Positions 5,378 to 7,226 of a stretch of DNA of 7,226 bases are shown here, piece by piece. The stretch comes from Spirochaetaceae bacterium (lineage in GTDB: Bacteria; Spirochaetota; Spirochaetia; DSM-27196; SLST01). The stretch lies in contig SKVA01000308.1 of NCBI GenBank assembly GCA_007129695.1, positions 1 to 7,226 on the forward strand. Direction: 5' to 3'. Below the pieces are notes generated by a model, which worked only from the letters and a program-made list of their open reading frames with translations, ran no database searches and was not told the origin of the DNA. Position 1 is the stretch's first letter. Each line of letters opens with the position of its first letter. Position numbers and translations under genes: made by a program.

Positions 5378-6934
5378 TTAGCGGTTAACGATGACGTTTC
5401 GGATCAGCATCGTGTTGTCGGGGTGGTGAGCGTACCCCGTGACGCCGTCGGCGAGCGCGATCATCCACTTCGGATGGTAGAGGTTCAGCATCGGAGCCTC
5501 CTCAACCAGGATCTCCTGCGCCTCACGATAGAGCCGCGCGCGCGCCGTAAGGTCGGCCTCGCGTCGGCCAAGGTCAAGGAGCTCGTCCACGCGATCGCTC
5601 GCGAAGAACGACCGGTTTCCCGCCGCGCCGTGGTTCGACGAGTGGAGCAGCGCGTACATACCGTAGTCGGCGTCCGCGGTTACCGTGACCCATCCAAGGA
5701 TGAACATGTCGTGCAGGCCTTCGGCGGTCTGCGCAAGGTACGCGCCCCACTCGAGGACCTCGATGTTCACCGTTACACCGACCTCGGCCAGGTTGTTCTG
5801 GACGATCTCGGCGATCGCGATGCGGGTCGGGTTGTCGTTCGTCCACAGCGTCGTCGTGAAGCCGTTCGCGAATCCCGCCTGCGAGAGCAGCTGCCGCGCG
5901 CGCGCCGGATCAAACGGGAGCGAACTCAGCGTCGGGTGGAAGCCGAACACGCGCTCGCTGATCGTGCCGATCGCCGTGACGCCGGCGCCCTCGACGATAC
6001 CGTCGATCATCGACTGCCGGTCGATCGCCATCGACACCGCCTGCCGCACGCGCACGTCGTCGAACGGAGCCTTGTTCACGTTGAAGCCGATGTAGTTGAG
6101 GCTCAGGCTGTCGAAGAGCTCAAGGTTCATCGACCGGGACGCCTCTACGCGCGCCATGCTCGCGGGCTGCATGATCTCCGCGATGTGCGCGTCACCGCGC
6201 TCGACCAGAGCCAGTCGCGTGCTCTCTTCGGGAACGACGCGGAACGTCACGGTGTCGGACGTCGGAGCATCGCCCCAGAAGCCGGCGTAGCGCGCGACTA
6301 CGACTTCGTCGCCCGGATCCCACGAAACGAAGGAGAACGGACCGGTACCGACCGGCTCGACCTCGTCAAAGCCTGCCGCCCGAAGCGCGCGCGGACTGAT
6401 GATGCCGGCCGCGTCGTGAGCAAGGTGGCTCAGGATCGGAACGAACGGGAAGTCGGTCGACACGCGGACGGTGAAGTCGTCGACGACCGTGACGGCGTTG
6501 ACCATCGTGAACAGGAACGCGCGCTGCGAACCCATCTCAGGATCGCGGACGCGGTCCAGGCTCAGCTTGACCGCCTCGGCGGTGAACGGCGTTCCGTCGT
6601 GGAACGTGACGCCGCGGCGTAGCTCGAACTCCCAGGTCGTGTCATTGACCAGGTTCCACTCAGTCGCCAGCCCCGGCTGCATGACCATGTCCTCGTCGAA
6701 GTAGACGAGTGTGTCGTAGATCAGCGAACGCACGGCGCTCGACGGCGAGTCGTTCGACCCGTGCGGATCCAGACTGACGATGTCCGAGTTCCTGAGAATA
6801 ATCAGGTCCTGCCCGGCGGTCGCGGCTGCCCGCTGCGGCTGTCCGGTCGCGAACAGCGCGGTCCCGGTGACCATGAACAGCGCCACGAGTCCCAGCACGG
6901 CTGCGCGTCGAAGCCCAGTTCGTGAAGTAGTCAT
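5378..6934 (-). CDS. Opp/Dpp-type extracellular substrate-binding protein (SBP_bac_5 family)
   Basis: This 518-residue exported protein captures the substrate and delivers it to the permeases. The N-terminus has basic residues (R5, R9, R10), a hydrophobic core (11-24) and a likely signal peptidase I site near ALFATGQ (26-32). There is no lipobox cysteine, so it is probably periplasmic. Family features in order are DIVSLDPHGS (51-60), ATEWNLVNDTTWEFELRRGV (90-109) leading into TFHDGTPFTAEAV, VGTGPFSFVSWDPGDE (195-210), NYIGFNVNKAPFDDVRVRQA (280-299) leading into VSMAIDR, FDPARARQLLSQAGF (341-355) and ILVEEAPMLNLYHP (475-488). Length is normal for the family. Stops are in tandem (TAATAA). The start has a perfect AGGAGG 8 nt upstream. 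As first gene behind the promoter it probably leads the operon; two hairpins separate it from dppC. The ligand could be a di/oligopeptide, an oligosaccharide or another small molecule; I cannot tell, so no symbol is given. Confidence 0.94.
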   Translation of the reverse strand: MTTSRTGLRRAAVLGLVALFMVTGTALFATGQPQRAAATAGQDLIILRNSDIVSLDPHGSNDSPSSAVRSLIYDTLVYFDEDMVMQPGLATEWNLVNDTTWEFELRRGVTFHDGTPFTAEAVKLSLDRVRDPEMGSQRAFLFTMVNAVTVVDDFTVRVSTDFPFVPILSHLAHDAAGIISPRALRAAGFDEVEPVGTGPFSFVSWDPGDEVVVARYAGFWGDAPTSDTVTFRVVPEESTRLALVERGDAHIAEIMQPASMARVEASRSMNLELFDSLSLNYIGFNVNKAPFDDVRVRQAVSMAIDRQSMIDGIVEGAGVTAIGTISERVFGFHPTLSSLPFDPARARQLLSQAGFANGFTTTLWTNDNPTRIAIAEIVQNNLAEVGVTVNIEVLEWGAYLAQTAEGLHDMFILGWVTVTADADYGMYALLHSSNHGAAGNRSFFASDRVDELLDLGRREADLTARARLYREAQEILVEEAPMLNLYHPKWMIALADGVTGYAHHPDNTMLIRNVIVNR

Positions 6935-6942
6935 ACCTCATT

Positions 6943-6948
6943 CCTCCT
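6943..6948 (-). promoter_or_regulatory. ribosome binding site of the binding-protein gene
   Basis: A perfect AGGAGG on the minus strand lies 8 nt before ATG 6934. It supports that start and suggests efficient translation, as expected for an abundant binding protein. Confidence 0.75.
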
Positions 6949-6964
6949 ACTTTGAAATGATGCA

Positions 6965-6978
6965 GTCAGTATACTCAC
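6965..6978. promoter_or_regulatory. inverted repeat over the -10 box, possible operator
   Basis: The 14-bp sequence GTCAGTATACTCAC is an inverted repeat with six of seven pairs matching. Its centre falls inside the putative -10 element. A dimeric repressor bound here would block the promoter. Half of the symmetry comes from the -10 sequence itself, so chance is a real alternative. Confidence 0.25.
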
Positions 6979-6996
6979 CGACGCCCGCGGCGAAAA
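6968..6996 (-). promoter_or_regulatory. putative sigma70 promoter of the transporter operon
   Basis: On the minus strand, TATACT (6973-6968) matches 5 of 6 bases of the -10 consensus. TTTTCG (6996-6991) is a poor -35 at the ideal 17-bp spacing. Transcription would begin near 6961, leaving a leader of about 26 nt that contains the Shine-Dalgarno. The local AT content is clearly higher than in the flanking GC-rich DNA. An imperfect inverted repeat is centred on the -10 box. Confidence 0.5.
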
Positions 6997-7017
6997 GCGA
7001 AATGGTTGGGCCAGCCT

Positions 7018-7141
7018 CCGGTTACTGGGGGCCCGGCTACGCCGCCGGGTCGGCTCCGGGGTTCCGTCCGGCCGAAGCGGCCGGACCCCTTCGGGCCCTC
7101 CGCGCCCCTGGCCCCGCGAGCGGCCCGCAGCGCCCCCCCCC
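7018..7141. repeat. GC-rich palindromic block, REP-like, non-coding
   Basis: This stretch is almost entirely G and C and contains several inverted repeats. CCCGGC (7032-7037) pairs with GCCGGG (7044-7049). GTCCGGCCG (7066-7074) pairs perfectly with CGGCCGGAC (7078-7086) around a 3-nt loop. GGGCC (7093-7097) can pair with GGCCC (7110-7114). It ends in nine consecutive C (7133-7141). An open frame crosses it on the minus strand, but its Arg/Gly/Pro composition follows from base composition. The look is that of a dispersed extragenic palindromic element sitting between the operon promoter and whatever lies upstream. Only one copy is in the window, so its repetitive nature is inferred. Confidence 0.45.
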
Positions 7142-7226
7142 ACCACGTTGTAGGGGAAAGTCCACGGCGTCACGGGACCGGCGGCCAGTCGATGTCGGCG
7201 CCTGTTCCGGATACCGGCCCGGAGAA
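7142..7226. other. window edge, unassigned; possible end or start of a neighbouring gene
   Basis: Two readings are possible. On the minus strand, a frame entering at 7226 runs for 18 residues (FSGPVSGTGADIDWPPVP) to a TGA at 7172-7170 and could be the C-terminus of an upstream gene. On the plus strand, an ATG at 7192 opens a frame MSAPVPDTGPE that runs off the window, without an obvious Shine-Dalgarno. Neither is long enough to judge. Confidence 0.25.

Noticed and set aside
5249..6622. Long 457-residue open frame on the plus strand, antisense to the binding-protein gene
   Set aside because: It is rich in Arg, Asp, Glu and Val with no domain pattern, and lies over a clearly coding minus-strand gene. 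Such mirror frames are common in GC-rich DNA.
6931..7173. 80-residue minus-strand open frame whose TGA overlaps the ATG of the binding-protein gene
   Set aside because: The overlap looks like translational coupling, but the frame runs through the palindromic GC block and the poly-C run, its residues reflect base composition, and the operon promoter lies inside it.
1..7226. CRISPR array, tRNA or rRNA gene, insertion sequence, toxin-antitoxin or phage genes
   Set aside because: I looked for regularly spaced repeats, transposase-like proteins and conserved RNA signatures and saw none.

Overview
This is a GC-rich bacterial window. Its main content is one complete minus-strand operon for an oligopeptide/dipeptide-type (Opp/Dpp) ABC importer. 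Read 5'->3' on the minus strand, the order is substrate-binding protein (6934-5378), DppC-type permease (5295-4384), DppB-type permease (4369-3440), DppD-type ATPase (3440-2400) and DppF-type ATPase (2407-1388). The last four genes are separated by 14 bp or less or overlap. The binding-protein gene is set apart from them by an 82-nt gap holding two strong hairpins. A sigma70-like promoter and a canonical Shine-Dalgarno precede the binding protein, so the operon probably starts there.

The left end is on the plus strand. Positions 1-122 encode the last 39 residues of a YjbQ (UPF0047) family protein whose start lies outside the window. It is followed at 237-1421 by a cytoplasmic protein with features of six-hairpin (alpha/alpha)6-barrel glycosidases, family not resolved. 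This gene converges on dppF, and the two coding regions overlap tail to tail by 34 bp, with no terminator visible between them.

The right end (about 7018-7226) holds a very GC-rich, palindromic, apparently non-coding block with a run of nine C. It resembles a dispersed REP-like repeat. Beyond it are about 60 bases that cannot be assigned with confidence.

Taxonomy: the high GC and ordinary Shine-Dalgarno use fit many bacteria. The binding protein's export signal ends in ALFATGQPQ with no lipobox cysteine, which resembles solute-binding proteins of Spirochaetota as I recall them. This is a weak inference and no phylogenetic marker is present.

How the genes fit together: the binding protein captures substrate outside the inner membrane, the two permeases form the channel and the two ATPases drive import. 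The substrate cannot be read from sequence. Opp/Dpp-family importers carry peptides, but some carry oligosaccharides, nickel, glutathione or opines. The adjacent glycosidase-like gene makes an oligosaccharide substrate worth considering, although it is on the opposite strand and not in the operon. I see no clearly novel system here. The more interesting points are the hairpin pair, the permease order, the convergent overlap, the unclassified glycosidase-like protein and the palindromic block.
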